This document shows positions 25,372 to 34,668 of a DNA stretch of 64,000 bases, piece after piece. The DNA comes from Oscillospiraceae bacterium. Lineage in GTDB: Bacteria > Bacillota > Clostridia > Oscillospirales > Oscillospiraceae. A model generated the notes under the pieces. That model was not told where the DNA came from. It made no database searches and saw only the letters and a program-made list of their open reading frames with translations. Made by a program: the position numbers and the translations under genes. The stretch lies in NCBI GenBank assembly GCA_009777775.1, contig WRLE01000012.1:50994-114993 (forward strand), given 5' to 3'. Every line of letters starts with the position of its first letter. Position 1 is the first letter of the stretch.

Positions 25372-26583
25372 CTAAATAATATATTCGTGAAGCTCTTTCT
25401 TGCCATTGATTAACAGCTTCTGATAAATAATTTGCATATTGTTATTAAGCGTTCCAACCGAAACATTGAAATGCTCCGCTATCTTCTTTATCGGGACGCC
25501 CTGAGCCGCTATATACGCAATCTCAAACTCCCGAAAAGTCAAAATACTCCGGACATTTTTCTTTGTGAATTGATTATGAAATGCGATCCAATTCCCATAT
25601 GTATTTTTCCATTGATTGATTACGGCATTATAATATTCAGGATAATCCTGTTCCAGAAGTTTTTCCAACAAACCGCCGTAGTGAGTTAGACCCTCCGCGA
25701 AAGGCGTAATAAACCCATGACGCAGAGCTAAACGCAATGCGTCCGACAGGTAGCGCCTTGCCTCATCCATGCGCCCGAGCGCAACATTGGCTGTCGCACA
25801 AATAGCCCGCAGATAAATGCCGGCATACATGAGGCCATGCTTTGAATCGGAAAGTGCAAGCGCAGTCTGAGCAACAGCTAACATCAGCTCATAGTTATTC
25901 GTGTTCTGATAATACTTCGCTCGTTTAAAAGCCGCGTCAAGTTTTCCGTTGGCAGGCAGATTAGAAAAATCCCCGTTTTTCAGCCAATCGGGAACCATAT
26001 CGGGCGCGAAAGCGGATACGTAAGCGGTGGCGAGAGCCAACTCCGCGACTGCCGTAACATTTGCGCCCAAATCGGACTGAACTATGTTTTTGCAGTATGT
26101 TTCTATCTCTTGAAAGAGCATGAAGTCCCCTGTACTAATAGCAGCCGCAATGGTAAGCGGACAAGCTCTCAGTTTTGCTGCATCGTCATCGCCTATATCT
26201 CTAAAGCAGCGGATTACTTTTTCAAAATCGCCCCGCAGATAAGCAAGCTCGCCTTTGAATTGAAGGCGCAGCCGTTCTTCATTTACCGTCTCCATAACCG
26301 CGTCCGGGTTATCGTGCGGGAAAGGCTTAATCGTAGCCTCGCATACGCGGTCCAGGTCGTCCGACAGGAGTTCATTTGTCTTGCTATTAAAATTTTCCTT
26401 CGCCTCACTACGTTCGCTCCTACTTTTACGCAGGTTACCAGGCTTTTTCGCATCAGCAGGGATTATATAATCACGCCCAACACGCGAAGCACCTTCAATG
26501 CGTCCATCTAACAATAATTTTTGTACCCAACGTATTGACACTCCCCATTTCTTTGCCGTTTGATTTACAGATAAGTATTCCAT
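25372..26583 (-). CDS. Regulator with N-terminal excisionase-like HTH, TPR region and C-terminal LuxR-type HTH
   Basis: A 403-aa protein. Residues 1-47 are a MerR/excisionase-like DNA-binding fold (YLSVNQTAKKWGVSIRWVQK then GRDYIIPADAKKP). A polar linker leads to a helical repeat region (about 90-330) of TPR type, as in MalT-like regulators. Residues about 345-403 are a LuxR-type helix-turn-helix (LTFREFEIAYIAAQGVPIKK, IAEHFNVSVGTLNNNMQIIY). No receiver domain is present, so a small ligand or protein sensed by the TPR part is likely. It lies 117 bp upstream of the giant SLH gene in the same direction, which it probably controls. Its own promoter region has a perfect 20-bp palindrome that may be its binding site. 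Confidence 0.82.
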   Translation of the reverse strand: MEYLSVNQTAKKWGVSIRWVQKLLLDGRIEGASRVGRDYIIPADAKKPGNLRKSRSERSEAKENFNSKTNELLSDDLDRVCEATIKPFPHDNPDAVMETVNEERLRLQFKGELAYLRGDFEKVIRCFRDIGDDDAAKLRACPLTIAAAISTGDFMLFQEIETYCKNIVQSDLGANVTAVAELALATAYVSAFAPDMVPDWLKNGDFSNLPANGKLDAAFKRAKYYQNTNNYELMLAVAQTALALSDSKHGLMYAGIYLRAICATANVALGRMDEARRYLSDALRLALRHGFITPFAEGLTHYGGLLEKLLEQDYPEYYNAVINQWKNTYGNWIAFHNQFTKKNVRSILTFREFEIAYIAAQGVPIKKIAEHFNVSVGTLNNNMQIIYQKLLINGKKELHEYII

Positions 26584-26603
26584 AATTACCCCTGTTTATA
26601 TAG

Positions 26604-26683
26604 ATATACGCCATGGCGTATATGGCTAAAATATTTTTGAATTCATCAACAATATTATATACGCAAATACGCACAAGTTGCAA
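26604..26683 (-). promoter_or_regulatory. Promoter and 20-bp palindromic operator of the dual-HTH regulator
   Basis: TTGCAA (26678-26683) and TATAAT (26654-26659) are 18 bases apart on the minus strand. Downstream of the start site, at 26604-26623, stands the perfect palindrome ATATACGCCATGGCGTATAT, 20 bp before the start codon; a further half-site GCGTATAT overlaps the -10 box. The layout suggests autoregulation. Confidence 0.65.
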
Positions 26684-26703
26684 GAAAAATTAGTGCATCT
26701 AAA

Positions 26704-26818
26704 TGAACGCGGGGACGGTTCTTTTGTGAACGCGGGGACGGTTCTTTTGTTCAAAAATGAACAAAAGAACCGTCCCCGCGTTCACAAAGAACCGTCCCCG
26801 CGTTCACCCGCGTTCATT
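26704..26818. repeat. Inverted cluster of family A repeats
   Basis: Two direct copies with GAACGCGGGGACGGTTCTTT (26704-26751) are followed, after a few bases, by two copies in the opposite sense (26758-26818). The arms would form a long stable hairpin in RNA. It separates the divergent regulator and SLH genes. Confidence 0.9.
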
Positions 26819-27237
26819 TATACTTTTATTCATATTTTCTGGGGTGTTTTCACCTGAGAAACGTGTATTGATAAGGCTTTGTTGCTTGTGGTAGACTTTG
26901 TGTGTACGCTGCTTATATCGAATCTCAATAATCGTTATTTTGGTGAAATGAGATCTTATGTTGGCGCATCTGATGACACTGTTAGTGCGTCTTATGTTTG
27001 CAATGAATAATAAGATATAAGATTCTAGCACCACAGTGAGCAGTTACATATAATAATTAAAAATGTAATAATTTGAAATAATTAGTTGAAATTAGAATAA
27101 TTATGATATATAATCAGAAAAACTCCTATGAAGTATAGGAATTGGCAAAGGTTGTCAAAACAGCAATAGACAAAATGTGAAGGGAGAAAATAGGCATATC
27201 TCCTCAATGAAGAGGAAAAAATTGTTTGGAGGATACT
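26819..27237. other. AT-rich leader region of the InlB-repeat SLH gene
   Basis: No gene is supported. The stretch is strongly AT-rich near 27040-27120 and holds a short inverted repeat TCCTAT/ATAGGA at 27123-27141. The ribosome binding site GGAGG at 27228-27232 belongs to the next gene. No confident promoter was picked out. Confidence 0.4.
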
Positions 27238-30200
27238 ATGAGTAACAAAAAAATAAGAAATAAACTAATAGCAGCAATGTTGACAGTGGTACTCCTATTT
27301 GGATTGATACCACTATCCATGTTGGCATCACCTGGGAACACTCCTAAGGTCACCTTTATGGTTGATGGGACTGTCTATAAAACACTAGACAGCTCCGATG
27401 GACTAATCCAGGTAGGCAACAATTATGAAATCACCCAGGTACATATGGCGGAGCCAACGAAGCCTTGGCCTTCGGGAATGGTGTCCTTTCGAGGGTGGTA
27501 TGAGACTCCGAATCCCAGCGACACAGATGATTCCTTTGATTTCTCGGCAAGCATAAGCCAAAATGCGAACATTACATTATATGCAGTTTTCAGCGATAAG
27601 TACCTTATTCGTTTTATTTATGCAACAGGTGAGGTAATCGAGACCCAGGAGCTTTTACCTAATACACCTATATTACAAACATTGCAACCGATTGTTCCGC
27701 CAGCTCAAAATGTTCTTTTCGTCTATTGGTATGTTTTGGAAGACCATATAGACAAGAGCCTTCCGCCGGCTGCTTTTGCATTTGGGTCTTTGGCGAATAG
27801 GGATGTCACCCTGGTGCCATTATTCAATGATGAATACTTCGTGTTTTTCTATATATCAGAAGGCACACAGGTTCCCTATGGTACTGTTCCAAAAGGATAC
27901 ACAGCCCAAGAGCCTAGTCCACCGACAAGGCTGGGCTATAGTTTCAGCCATTGGTCGACCAGCCCAGGAGCTGCTCCATATAATTTCGGAAGTGCAGTAA
28001 ACGACAATATAACCTTATATGCGGTATGGACACCAGAGCTTGTGGATTATACCATTGTTTACTGGCTGGAAAAACCCAATATCATTGGCGATGCTGGAAC
28101 AAATGTGAGCAATTATGCTTTTTATGATTCCGAAGTTGTTAGTGCGACTGCCTACTCGGGTACTGCCATTACAGTTGGAGCGGGAGCGAGCTTCCTCGTC
28201 GATACAGCAGCTCTTCCTAGTATAGCAACACAATACGGTACCGTTTATGCATATTATAGCCATTATAGCACCAACAATGCTCCCCAAGATACGGTAATGG
28301 GTAATGGTAACTCCATAATCAATATCTATTACAAACGGACTGTTTATACACATATATTTGATCTTAATCCTGGATCTGGTGAAGGTGGAAATAATTCTCC
28401 AAATTTCATATATTATGCAACAATGAAATGGAAAAATACAAATCCTTTCATAGGTGAGCAAGGAATTACAGGTGACCTTTTATCATTAAATACAACATCG
28501 TATAACACAATTTATTCCTTTACTGCTAAATATGAGCAAGATATATCTGATTTATGGCCCAGTAGTCACAATGTTGATTTTAATCATTTACGACAGTCAA
28601 GGGATTTACAAGCAAATACTTGGTTTCCACCGGTTCAACCACATTTAGCATATATTCAAGGATGGGATGGCACAGAGAACACATACACTTTATATAATAA
28701 TTCTACCCATAGATGGACTTTAGTTGATGATATCCTTCCGAAGGTAAATGACACTGCAACACATTACGCATACTGGGTTTCTTACGCTGATGTATATACT
28801 ATAAACTACCTGTTTGAAAGCTTGCCAAATGAAAGCGGTGGTGTGTTTTTCAATGGAAAATACTATATACGCCAAGCAAATATTTCACAAACACTACTAA
28901 GTCAAAGTAATGAAATGGCAGCCAAAACCCTTGAAGGAGTACAAAGTGTCAATCCTGGCACACAAGATACAGTTGTCAAAAACTTTTATTATGACCGCAT
29001 AAGGTATGACTTTAGCTTTAACGCCATGGGTGGAACGGTTACTTTAAATGATAATCTATCCTTTTCCGGTTCAAAAAGCGGAACAATTGCTACTTATGAT
29101 GATGTCATGTTTGGCGAAACCCTTGACCGTTATATTCCAATGTTAGAGCCAACGCGAGTGGAGCATGGAATTACATATACATTCAAGGGCTGGTTTTATG
29201 AAAGCGGGTATTATACGCAATATAAAAATGGAGATACCTTACCCAATTCCGCTGTCACCCTTTTTGCCAAATGGGAGCCAAATCCGTTTACGGTGACTTT
29301 TTATGATGATTTGACAACCAATACTGTGCTAGATAGTTTTGAAAAACACTTAAATGAATCATTGGATTTGTCTGAAGCACCAGCGTATATTGTCGGTGCA
29401 TTTTATCCTGGCAAAGGAGTTTTTGCCGGCTGGCAATTGTTTATGCCAAACTCCAATAGTACAATGTGGTATTTGTTCGATACAGTTGTAACATCGAATA
29501 CCAACCTCCATGCAGCCTGGATTTTCTCAGGCTTTACAGTGACTTATGATATAGGAAATGGAACAGGAACAACTCCTGTGGATGCAGGTTCCTATTCCTA
29601 TAATCAGCAGCTGCGTACAGCTTTAGGCGATGGATTCTCCCCACCAACGGGTATGATCTTTATAGGCTGGGAAGATACAGCATCTACGACATTTTATTAT
29701 CCAGGTACCATTGTTGCTCTTCAAGGAGACATGGTTTTTGGAGCAGTTTATGCTGACCCAGGTTATGTTGTAAAAATTGTATTCCATCCCAATTATCAGG
29801 GTGAAAACACTGTCACATGGAATAGAAGACTCCAAGATACCTTAGTAGAATTGCCAGAAGCTTTCTGGACTAGGAATAATTATACATTTAAGTATTGGAC
29901 TCTAGGTACCAACGATTCTACTACGAATTTTGATGCTCTGCAGGAGTATAGCTATAATGATTTGGGTATTAGCAATAATGAAATCAATTTATATGCCCAA
30001 TGGGAAACTGTGGAGTATACAATCACATATGTCTTGGGTGGCGGGACGAACCACGCCAGCAATCCCACTCGGTATAAAACCAGTGATACGCCAATTACCA
30101 TTCAAGCCCCCACTCGTAGCGGATATAAATTCAACGGTTGGACATCGGTTGAACTAGGTATAAGCACTGCAACAGTTAATGTTTCAATACCCCTTGGTAC

Positions 30201-31110
30201 TACAGGGAACATCACATTGACCGCCCACTGGACTCCCGATAGCCCCACAGGACCTGGCGGTCCCAGCGGTCCTGGCGGTCCAAGTGGTCCCTCGAACCCA
30301 CCTCCTACAACACCACCAAATAACGAAACGATTCTTGATTCCATAGAGACTCCTTTGGTGGAATTTGACGATCTAAATCATTTCGCATATCTCATTGGAT
30401 ATTCCGACAACACCGTTCGACCCAATAGGAATCTCACAAGGGCAGAGGCTTCAACAATTTTCTTCAGGCTCTTGTCCCAAGATAGCCGTAAAGATATATG
30501 GAGTACCAATAATGCATTTCCTGATGTGGCTTCCAACTCTTGGTATAATAATGCCATATCCACATTGGCGAGGGGAGCGGTTCTCGAAGGCTATCCCAAC
30601 GGAAACTTTGCACCAAATGCGACTATAACCCGAGCAGAGTTCGCCACGATTGCCGTGAGAGTCAGAACAGCAGTTGATATGGAAGAATTATCACTGGGTG
30701 TAAGCAATTTCACTGATATAGCTGGGCATTGGGCAGAGAATTATATTAAGTATGCATACGAACTTGGCTATGTCAGCGGTTATTCCGATGGTACCTTCCG
30801 TCCCAATGCGCCCATCACCCGAGCCGAAGTAGCCACGCTACTCAACAATGTCCTAATTCGCCATGTGGAATCAGATGAAGATATGCTGGTTAACATGGTA
30901 ACCTGGTCAGATAATCCAAAGGGTGTATGGCACTATTACGCCATTCAAGAAGCAAGCAATTCCCATAATTATGAGAGAAAGCTCCTTGAAGCTGTCGATG
31001 GAGCCGAGGCTATAGAGAGTTATTTTGAAAAATGGATAGAACTGAGAGATACACCTGATTGGACAGCTTTAGAAAAACCCAATGCAAGACCCGAGGATGT
31101 GGTTTACTAA
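27238..31110 (+). CDS. SLH-domain surface protein with InlB B-repeats (1290 aa)
   Basis: ATG 27238 lies 6 bases after GGAGG; the frame is open from a TTG at 27226 that would overlap this site. The signal peptide contains LIAAMLTVVLLFGLIPLSML. The body is built from many Listeria-Bacteroides (InlB B-type) repeats, recognisable by endings such as NDNITLYAVWTP, NSAVTLFAKWEP and NEINLYAQWE, and by GYSFSHWS or GYKFNGWT. A Gly/Pro/Ser linker (about residues 1005-1025) precedes three SLH domains (about 1042-1220), the first of them shortened at its front. A tail of about 70 residues with no recognised domain follows the last SLH domain, which is unusual. Such proteins are wall-bound adhesin-like proteins; no ligand can be named. 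A terminator follows. Confidence 0.93.
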   Translation: MSNKKIRNKLIAAMLTVVLLFGLIPLSMLASPGNTPKVTFMVDGTVYKTLDSSDGLIQVGNNYEITQVHMAEPTKPWPSGMVSFRGWYETPNPSDTDDSFDFSASISQNANITLYAVFSDKYLIRFIYATGEVIETQELLPNTPILQTLQPIVPPAQNVLFVYWYVLEDHIDKSLPPAAFAFGSLANRDVTLVPLFNDEYFVFFYISEGTQVPYGTVPKGYTAQEPSPPTRLGYSFSHWSTSPGAAPYNFGSAVNDNITLYAVWTPELVDYTIVYWLEKPNIIGDAGTNVSNYAFYDSEVVSATAYSGTAITVGAGASFLVDTAALPSIATQYGTVYAYYSHYSTNNAPQDTVMGNGNSIINIYYKRTVYTHIFDLNPGSGEGGNNSPNFIYYATMKWKNTNPFIGEQGITGDLLSLNTTSYNTIYSFTAKYEQDISDLWPSSHNVDFNHLRQSRDLQANTWFPPVQPHLAYIQGWDGTENTYTLYNNSTHRWTLVDDILPKVNDTATHYAYWVSYADVYTINYLFESLPNESGGVFFNGKYYIRQANISQTLLSQSNEMAAKTLEGVQSVNPGTQDTVVKNFYYDRIRYDFSFNAMGGTVTLNDNLSFSGSKSGTIATYDDVMFGETLDRYIPMLEPTRVEHGITYTFKGWFYESGYYTQYKNGDTLPNSAVTLFAKWEPNPFTVTFYDDLTTNTVLDSFEKHLNESLDLSEAPAYIVGAFYPGKGVFAGWQLFMPNSNSTMWYLFDTVVTSNTNLHAAWIFSGFTVTYDIGNGTGTTPVDAGSYSYNQQLRTALGDGFSPPTGMIFIGWEDTASTTFYYPGTIVALQGDMVFGAVYADPGYVVKIVFHPNYQGENTVTWNRRLQDTLVELPEAFWTRNNYTFKYWTLGTNDSTTNFDALQEYSYNDLGISNNEINLYAQWETVEYTITYVLGGGTNHASNPTRYKTSDTPITIQAPTRSGYKFNGWTSVELGISTATVNVSIPLGTTGNITLTAHWTPDSPTGPGGPSGPGGPSGPSNPPPTTPPNNETILDSIETPLVEFDDLNHFAYLIGYSDNTVRPNRNLTRAEASTIFFRLLSQDSRKDIWSTNNAFPDVASNSWYNNAISTLARGAVLEGYPNGNFAPNATITRAEFATIAVRVRTAVDMEELSLGVSNFTDIAGHWAENYIKYAYELGYVSGYSDGTFRPNAPITRAEVATLLNNVLIRHVESDEDMLVNMVTWSDNPKGVWHYYAIQEASNSHNYERKLLEAVDGAEAIESYFEKWIELRDTPDWTALEKPNARPEDVVY

Positions 31111-31132
31111 AACTGTAAAACGTAAAAACGCA

Positions 31133-31175
31133 GGGGTGAGACGTAGAAATAAGAAGCGTCTCACCCCAAGTTTTT
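31133..31175 (+). terminator. Terminator of the InlB-repeat SLH gene
   Basis: An 11-bp perfect stem (GGGGTGAGACG with CGTCTCACCCC) is followed by AAG and five T residues, 22 bp behind the stop codon. Confidence 0.93.
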
Positions 31176-31284
31176 ACCTCCCGATACTGCTGACTACTCA
31201 TGTCTTGTTATTTATATCTTGCGATACCTTGAATATAATAGTAAAATACAAGCAATTTACATTATATTATGAGGTGAAATCCAT

Positions 31285-32805
31285 ATGATACTTTGTAGCA
31301 GTGGAAAAATGCGGGAAATTGACAGGCGCGCTATTGCTGATATGGGTGTTGCCGAGTCTCTTTTGATGTCAAATGCAGCTGCCCATGTCGCCACTGCTGC
31401 GATAGAGCATTTGCCCTTGGGAGGCTCTGCGGCTGTGTTTTGTGGAACAGGGAATAATGGGGGAGACGGGTTTGGAGCTGCTGCCTATTTGTTGGAAAAA
31501 GGTGTTCCAGTGCGGGTGTTCCTTGTTGGGAATGGTGAAAAAATGACACAAATATCAAAGGAAATGGAAGCTCGATTTATAGCTTTAGGCGGAGTTACCG
31601 AAGCTTTTACCAATTCAGATGATATATGGGAATATGTAGATGAATGCGATGTACTTATAGATGCCATTGTTGGCATTGGTTTAGTCTCCCAATTAAGAAC
31701 AGAAACCCAGCTTGCTGTGGAGCTAATCAATGCTTCAAAGGCTTTTATAATTTCAGTTGATATATCCAGCGGTGTGAATGCCGATACAGGTGAAATACAT
31801 GGTATTGCCGTGGAAGCTGACCTTTGTGTGACATTTACTTTAGCAAAACCTGGGCATTTCATCGAACCTGGTTGCGTTGTCAGAGGAGAGCTTCGCACCT
31901 GCGATATTGGTATCCCTCAAAGTATCATAAATAGTGTTCTTACTGCAGATTCTTTTGCTGTGGGTGCCGAAGATATAAAACTACCACCAAGACGTGCTGA
32001 TTCCCATAAAGGCGACTATGGAAGACTTTTTGTTCTTGCAGGAAGCGTTGGCTATACAGGAGCTCCTGTACTCTCTGCTCGCGCTGCTTCAAAAATGGGA
32101 ACAGGACTAGTTTTTTTAGCTGTTCCCACGGATATATATGGCATAATCGCAGGAAAGCTTATTGAAGAAATGCCTTTTCCTCTGCCTTCTGATGATGCTG
32201 GCAGGCTAGCGGGAAGCGCAGCAGATGAAATCCTACTATATTCACAGCAATGCGATGTGAGTTTAATTGGTCCTGGTCTAGGTAGGTCACCTGATATAAC
32301 AGATATGCTAATATCCCTTATACCAAAAATCGAAACAAGCCTTGTTTTGGATGCCGATGGACTGAATGCTATTTCTGATAATGTCGCCATACTCCAAAAA
32401 TCCACAGCAAACATGATTCTCACGCCCCATCCTGGTGAGTTCGCTCGTCTAGGGGGAGATTTATCAGCTAAGGACAGACTAAGCGCAGCGAAGGATTTTG
32501 CAAAGGAGTATAATTGCATCCTTGTACTAAAAGGACATCGGACGATAACGGCATTTCCCGATGGAACGGCATATATAAACACCACAGGAGGTCCCGCCAT
32601 GGCTAAAGGCGGCTCTGGAGATGTGCTAGCTGGTATGATTGCTGCGCTCATTTGCCAAAAATTCCCCATAAAAGAAGCTGTCATTACAGCGGTTTATCTA
32701 CATGGCAAAGCAGGAGACCTTTGTGCCCAAGAATTTGGTGAATACTCCGTAGTGGCAAGCGACATAATCAATATGATACCCAAGGCAGTGAAATCGTTAC
32801 AGTGA
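31285..32805 (+). CDS. nnr: Bifunctional NAD(P)H-hydrate epimerase / ADP-dependent dehydratase
   Basis: A 506-aa fusion. The N-terminal half is the YjeF_N epimerase (residues about 1-210) with FCGTGNNGGDGFGAAAYLLE, D-rich strand VLIDAIVGIGL and SVDISSGVNADTGE. The C-terminal half is the carbohydrate-kinase-like dehydratase (about 220-500) with GDYGRLFVLAGSVGYTGAPV, LTPHPGEFARL and the nucleotide motif GGSGDVLAGMIAAL. Together the two repair hydrated NADH and NADPH, with ADP as the phosphate product. GAGG lies upstream of ATG 31285. It stands alone between an SLH gene and a repeat stretch, as a housekeeping gene would. Confidence 0.96.
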   Translation: MILCSSGKMREIDRRAIADMGVAESLLMSNAAAHVATAAIEHLPLGGSAAVFCGTGNNGGDGFGAAAYLLEKGVPVRVFLVGNGEKMTQISKEMEARFIALGGVTEAFTNSDDIWEYVDECDVLIDAIVGIGLVSQLRTETQLAVELINASKAFIISVDISSGVNADTGEIHGIAVEADLCVTFTLAKPGHFIEPGCVVRGELRTCDIGIPQSIINSVLTADSFAVGAEDIKLPPRRADSHKGDYGRLFVLAGSVGYTGAPVLSARAASKMGTGLVFLAVPTDIYGIIAGKLIEEMPFPLPSDDAGRLAGSAADEILLYSQQCDVSLIGPGLGRSPDITDMLISLIPKIETSLVLDADGLNAISDNVAILQKSTANMILTPHPGEFARLGGDLSAKDRLSAAKDFAKEYNCILVLKGHRTITAFPDGTAYINTTGGPAMAKGGSGDVLAGMIAALICQKFPIKEAVITAVYLHGKAGDLCAQEFGEYSVVASDIINMIPKAVKSLQ

Positions 32806-33129
32806 AATGTTACTAGTCATGGAGGAACCTATCCCATGTCATTGCGAGGAGCAAAGCGACGTGGCAATCTTAATAGACAGCAATTTCGGTGTAGTAAGAT
32901 CCTTCGCTTCGCTCTTAGATGACACAGTTTGTGCCTACGAAGCACCCCGTGACCAGTAACGGTGAAATCGTTCTGAATGCTTGTTTTGGTACTTTTACGT
33001 TGCGTTGCTAGTGGATACGTGATATACTCTGTTTCGCATGGGGTTTTGCGCTGCGCCATTGAGGATAAGGACGCAGTAGCAAAAATGCAACATACACGAA
33101 GGATAAATGTAAAATGAAAGGAAAAAGAA
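32806..33129. repeat. Intergenic region with two dispersed GAGCGAAGCG-type repeats
   Basis: No gene is supported. TCATTGCGAGGAGCAAAGCG lies at 32839-32858 within a longer element ending in GTGGCAATCT. A second element at 32897-32925, GATCCTTCGCTTCGCTCTTA followed by GATGACAC, is the complement of the GAGCGAAGCGAAGGATC element seen again at 58.8 kb. Both are of a kind scattered over many bacterial genomes. The rest shows nothing. Confidence 0.7.
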
Positions 33130-34140
33130 ATGAAAATTAAAAAATTACTCGCACTTCTCCTTGCTGTATTCATGCTTGCAGCAATATCAGCTTGTTCATC
33201 GAACAATTCGCAAAACAGCTCTTCTCCCGATGGGGAAGATGAAACACTCCCTCGTGAGGATGTACGTCTAACCTTTGCAACAGGCGGCACAGGCGGAACC
33301 TATTACCCCTATGGTGGAGCCATAGCCATGGTCCTAGATGACGAAACAGGATATATTAAAGCAAATGTCATCGCCACAGGTGCTTCGGCGGAAAACGTCC
33401 AACTCATTGGTGCTGGCGAAGCCCATCTGGCATTGGTGCAAAACGACACATTGGATTATGCATATAATGCGACCAATACTTGGACTGCTGAAGCCGTAAC
33501 GAATCTGGCAACCCTTATGACATTATACCCTGAAGTTTGCCAAATCATAGTCACCGCAGATTCTGACATCTACAGCGTTTCTGACCTTGCAGGCAAGCGT
33601 GTTTCCACAGGTGACATCGGTTCTGGTGTTGAGGCAAACGCCATTCAAATTTTGGAAGCCTATGGAATGACGGTGGATGATATTCGTCAGGAAAGCCTGA
33701 GCTTTGCAGCTTCTGCTGATGCTATGAAAGATAGAGTCATAGATGCTTTCTTTGTCACTGCTGGAACGCCAAACACCGCTGTATTAGACCTCCAAACTTC
33801 TAGAGAATTGCGCATAATTAGCATTGACAATGATATAATGGATGAATTGATTGCAAAATATCCTTTCTACGCAAAATACACCATCACCACAGAGGAATAT
33901 AGCTTCCTCCATGATGATGTGGATACTGTTGCCGTCCAAGCAACCCTTATTTGTTCTCCGGATCTTGATGAGGCTGTGGCATATGATATAGTAAAAGCAA
34001 TCCTTGATGGTAAAGATGATCTTATTGAAGCCCATGCAAAAGGCATTTTCATCGATGCCGAATATGCTGTGCAGGGTGTCAGTGTGCCGTTCCATCCTGG
34101 AGCTCAAAAGTATTTTGAAGAAATAGGAGTATTAGGTTAG
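33130..34140 (+). CDS. TAXI family TRAP transporter substrate-binding lipoprotein
   Basis: A 336-aa lipoprotein: signal peptide LLALLLAVFMLAAISAC with the lipid-bearing cysteine at about residue 22, then a Ser/Asn-rich spacer. The TAXI signature is clear (LTFATGGTGGTYYPYGGAIA at about 56-75, and GKRVSTGDIGSGVEANAIQI further on). These proteins bind a substrate, often a dicarboxylate or glutamate-like acid, outside the membrane and deliver it to a TRAP permease. The DUF1850 protein and the fused permease follow directly, so the three form one sodium-coupled uptake system. The substrate cannot be told from sequence. AAAGGAAAAAG lies before the ATG. Confidence 0.96.
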   Translation: MKIKKLLALLLAVFMLAAISACSSNNSQNSSSPDGEDETLPREDVRLTFATGGTGGTYYPYGGAIAMVLDDETGYIKANVIATGASAENVQLIGAGEAHLALVQNDTLDYAYNATNTWTAEAVTNLATLMTLYPEVCQIIVTADSDIYSVSDLAGKRVSTGDIGSGVEANAIQILEAYGMTVDDIRQESLSFAASADAMKDRVIDAFFVTAGTPNTAVLDLQTSRELRIISIDNDIMDELIAKYPFYAKYTITTEEYSFLHDDVDTVAVQATLICSPDLDEAVAYDIVKAILDGKDDLIEAHAKGIFIDAEYAVQGVSVPFHPGAQKYFEEIGVLG

Positions 34141-34165
34141 TACATAGTAGTACTAGGTTAGTACA

Positions 34166-34654
34166 TTGAAGCGGAACAAAAGAGGGCTTATTGCGGCGAG
34201 CGTAGCTTTGATTATACTCGCCGCTTCCCTTTGTTTCATGGAATATAAGAAATATCAGCATGTCCAACTCCTTGTTTTGACCAATGTTTCCAAAAGTATG
34301 TTCTTAATTCAAGCAAGAGCACCAGATGGAACTGACTTTTCCATTTCATATATCCATTCTGTGAACAAAAGCCCCATCACAGAGTATTATGAAATAATTG
34401 AAGGTGAAATATATCTCAAAGCAATACGTTTTGAAAGTTTTGGTGCTGGAGTAGAAACGGAGCTTTCAGATGGACAAAACCTTATTGTCCATGATGAGTA
34501 TATGATGATAACAGGCATAGATCGCCATATCCCCGTCCTTTTTATTTACATTGGCAGGTCGGAGGGGCAAATTTTTGAAATCTACGGAATCGAGTCAATT
34601 TTAAATAACTTTGGCAACCCTGGAGAGTTGCTCTCATTTCAAATCAAAAATTAA
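34166..34654 (+). CDS. DUF1850 protein of the TAXI-TRAP operon
   Basis: A 162-aa protein with an N-terminal membrane segment (LIAASVALIILAASLCFME) and an outside domain of the DUF1850 type (FSISYIHSVNKSPITEYYEI, then FESFGAGVETELSDG). Proteins of this family are usually encoded between TAXI binding proteins and their permeases, as here; they are thought to be accessory parts of the transporter. The start is TTG 34166 with only a weak ribosome binding site, 25 bp behind the binding-protein gene. Confidence 0.88.
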   Translation: MKRNKRGLIAASVALIILAASLCFMEYKKYQHVQLLVLTNVSKSMFLIQARAPDGTDFSISYIHSVNKSPITEYYEIIEGEIYLKAIRFESFGAGVETELSDGQNLIVHDEYMMITGIDRHIPVLFIYIGRSEGQIFEIYGIESILNNFGNPGELLSFQIKN

Positions 34655-34668
34655 ATGGGGTTGATACC

